Source: Chitinophagaceae bacterium
Lineage (GTDB): Bacteria > Bacteroidota > Bacteroidia > Chitinophagales > Chitinophagaceae
Length of the DNA stretch: 14,088 nucleotides
Assembly (NCBI GenBank): GCA_025351145.1
Contig: JANXWM010000033.1
Span: 1-14,088 of the forward strand
Direction: 5' to 3'
Shown: positions 12,839 through 14,088 of the stretch, one piece after another
Layout of the letters: each line of letters opens with the position of its first letter
How positions within the stretch are numbered: position 1 is the first letter of the stretch
Translations under genes and position numbers: made by a program
Notes under the pieces: model-generated
The model's input: only the letters and a program-made list of their open reading frames with translations
What the model was told of the DNA's origin: nothing
Databases searched by the model: none

Positions 12839-14032
12839 TTATAGCTGCAGTTTCAATTTCATTTTATTAAGAAATATTACAACTCCCATTACAGCTACAG
12901 CAAAGAATACTGACCATGACAAGCCGGGAAGTCCATAACTTAAACTGTCGGGAAATAAAGAGATTCCAAGCAGTGCTGTGAGATAGTAAATAATATCCGG
13001 AATAATATAAGTAAGCAGCGGGTTAGATGCAGCGGGTTTAAAAAAGGATGTCCACTTTTGAATTTTTTTTATATCAATCAGCCAGTATAAAAAGGCAAAA
13101 ATTAAAGTACAGAAAGCTGCGCTGTATAAACACCAGGTTGGCGTTGCATATATTTTTGATATTTTAAAATAAGGTCGTAAAAAATAACCGGCAACAAAAA
13201 GTAATACAGCAAAAACAAAAGCTTGTATAAAACGCTTTTCTATACTTATCTTTTTGCTTTCTCCGAAAAATAATATTGATACCACTATACCGCAAAGCAC
13301 AATAGAAGTATGTGCTGCATTGCCACGCTGTGCACTTATCCAGTGCAACCCCGCCGAACTTTGAACAGAATCTGTTTTACCAATGATATAAAGTGCAGTG
13401 CATACCCCTATCATTACTATCACCAACAATTTATTGCCTTTACATAACTGGTATACAATACAGGAATATAAATAGGCCCAGCCTATTAAACCAAGTATAC
13501 CCCACCATTGAGGGGTTATATGTTCACCGTTTTCTCTTTTATAAATAAATGCAAGTATTATTAAAGCTATAAAGCCAAATGCACGTAAAATATACACCTG
13601 TGTTTTGCTTATTTTATAATACACTTTCCATATTACAATCACCATTGAAAAGAATAACAGTGCCCATAAATTAATTGACATACCCATAGCAGATTCGTTG
13701 TACCCATCTTCTGCGTTTACTATAAAAAAACCAAGCACCAGTAAGCCAAGTGTGCGAAACAGGATATGCTGCTGCAGCTGTATAAAACTATCGCCCTTGG
13801 CAATCCTGTTGTTGATGGCAAAAGGTATTGACATGCCCACAATAAATAAAAATGCGGGGAACACTACATCCACAAAGCTCATCGCATCTGCATCGGCAGG
13901 CATGTGTTTCATCCATGCAGGAATGTCGCGTATACCGGCCAGTTCATTTACAAATATCATTACCAGGATAGTGATACCCCGAAAGGCATCAATAGACAAA
14001 ATTCTTTCAGTGCTTAATTTATTGTAATGCAT
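12839..14032 (-). CDS. Multi-pass membrane protein, DUF5009 / HGSNAT-like acyltransferase family (COG4299 type)
   Basis: The protein has 397 residues with about ten to eleven hydrophobic helices across its length. Family motifs are the N-terminal RILSIDAFRGITILVMIFVN (10-29), FVDVVFPAFLFIVGMSIPFA (53-72), and SNPLLTYIIPDIIYYL near residues 335-350. These match bacterial relatives of heparan-alpha-glucosaminide N-acetyltransferase, which in animals passes acetyl groups across a membrane to a sugar amine. In bacteria the substrate is mostly unknown; an acyl transfer to a periplasmic or cell-surface sugar is inference. The start at 14032 puts the conserved ERILSIDAFRG block at its usual distance from the N-terminus. 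Only 56 bases upstream are visible, and no promoter can be called there. Confidence 0.85.
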   Translation of the reverse strand: MHYNKLSTERILSIDAFRGITILVMIFVNELAGIRDIPAWMKHMPADADAMSFVDVVFPAFLFIVGMSIPFAINNRIAKGDSFIQLQQHILFRTLGLLVLGFFIVNAEDGYNESAMGMSINLWALLFFSMVIVIWKVYYKISKTQVYILRAFGFIALIILAFIYKRENGEHITPQWWGILGLIGWAYLYSCIVYQLCKGNKLLVIVMIGVCTALYIIGKTDSVQSSAGLHWISAQRGNAAHTSIVLCGIVVSILFFGESKKISIEKRFIQAFVFAVLLFVAGYFLRPYFKISKIYATPTWCLYSAAFCTLIFAFLYWLIDIKKIQKWTSFFKPAASNPLLTYIIPDIIYYLTALLGISLFPDSLSYGLPGLSWSVFFAVAVMGVVIFLNKMKLKLQL

Positions 14033-14088
14033 GTGGGTGAATGTTCAGGTAAATAAGATTGGTAATGCAAACTAATTTATTCTTTCCG

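Overview
The window looks like chromosome of a Bacteroidota bacterium, most likely of the Chitinophagaceae type. The evidence is the hemA-C-D-E-F gene order, a secreted GH43/F5-8C/FN3 glycosidase, a small acidic protein of a family known from that group, start sites mostly without Shine-Dalgarno sequences, and -7 boxes of the form TAnnTTTG. This is inference from protein families and signals; there is no rRNA to confirm it.

Layout. Positions 1-4811 (minus strand) hold a haem/tetrapyrrole operon, transcribed hemA, hemC, hemD, hemE, a possible 29-residue small ORF, then hemF, which runs off the left edge. It covers glutamyl-tRNA reduction and the steps from porphobilinogen through hydroxymethylbilane, uroporphyrinogen III and coproporphyrinogen III to protoporphyrinogen IX. 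hemL and hemB are not in the window. Positions 5230-6978 (minus) encode an exported family 43 glycoside hydrolase. Positions 7232-8874 (plus) encode an exported DUF1028 protein and an unrecognised protein with an internal duplication, closed by a strong hairpin terminator. Positions 9206-11458 (plus) encode a LolD/MacB-type ABC ATPase and a TolC-like outer-membrane channel without the permease and periplasmic adaptor usually found with them. A short frameshifted gene for a repetitive acidic protein (11461-11704, minus) meets the TolC gene tail to tail. After about 650 bases without a convincing gene come a small acidic protein (12352-12732, plus) and a multi-pass membrane acyltransferase-like protein (12839-14032, minus), converging on a long stem-loop.

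The most unusual feature is a family of dispersed intergenic repeats of about 58 bp, with eight copies in 14 kb (one degraded). Each has a box GTACAAGAGTGCGACGCAAG, with the palindromic core TGCGACGCA, then about 25 variable bases, then a second box close to GCCGGGTTCAAAAA. All eight lie outside the genes as annotated here. They occur in four consecutive inverted pairs. One pair makes a 19-bp perfect inverted repeat in the hemD-hemE gap and encloses a second, different inverted repeat; one flanks the GH43 gene; one flanks the ABC ATPase gene; one is close-packed. I do not recognise this family. It is the best candidate here for something undescribed.
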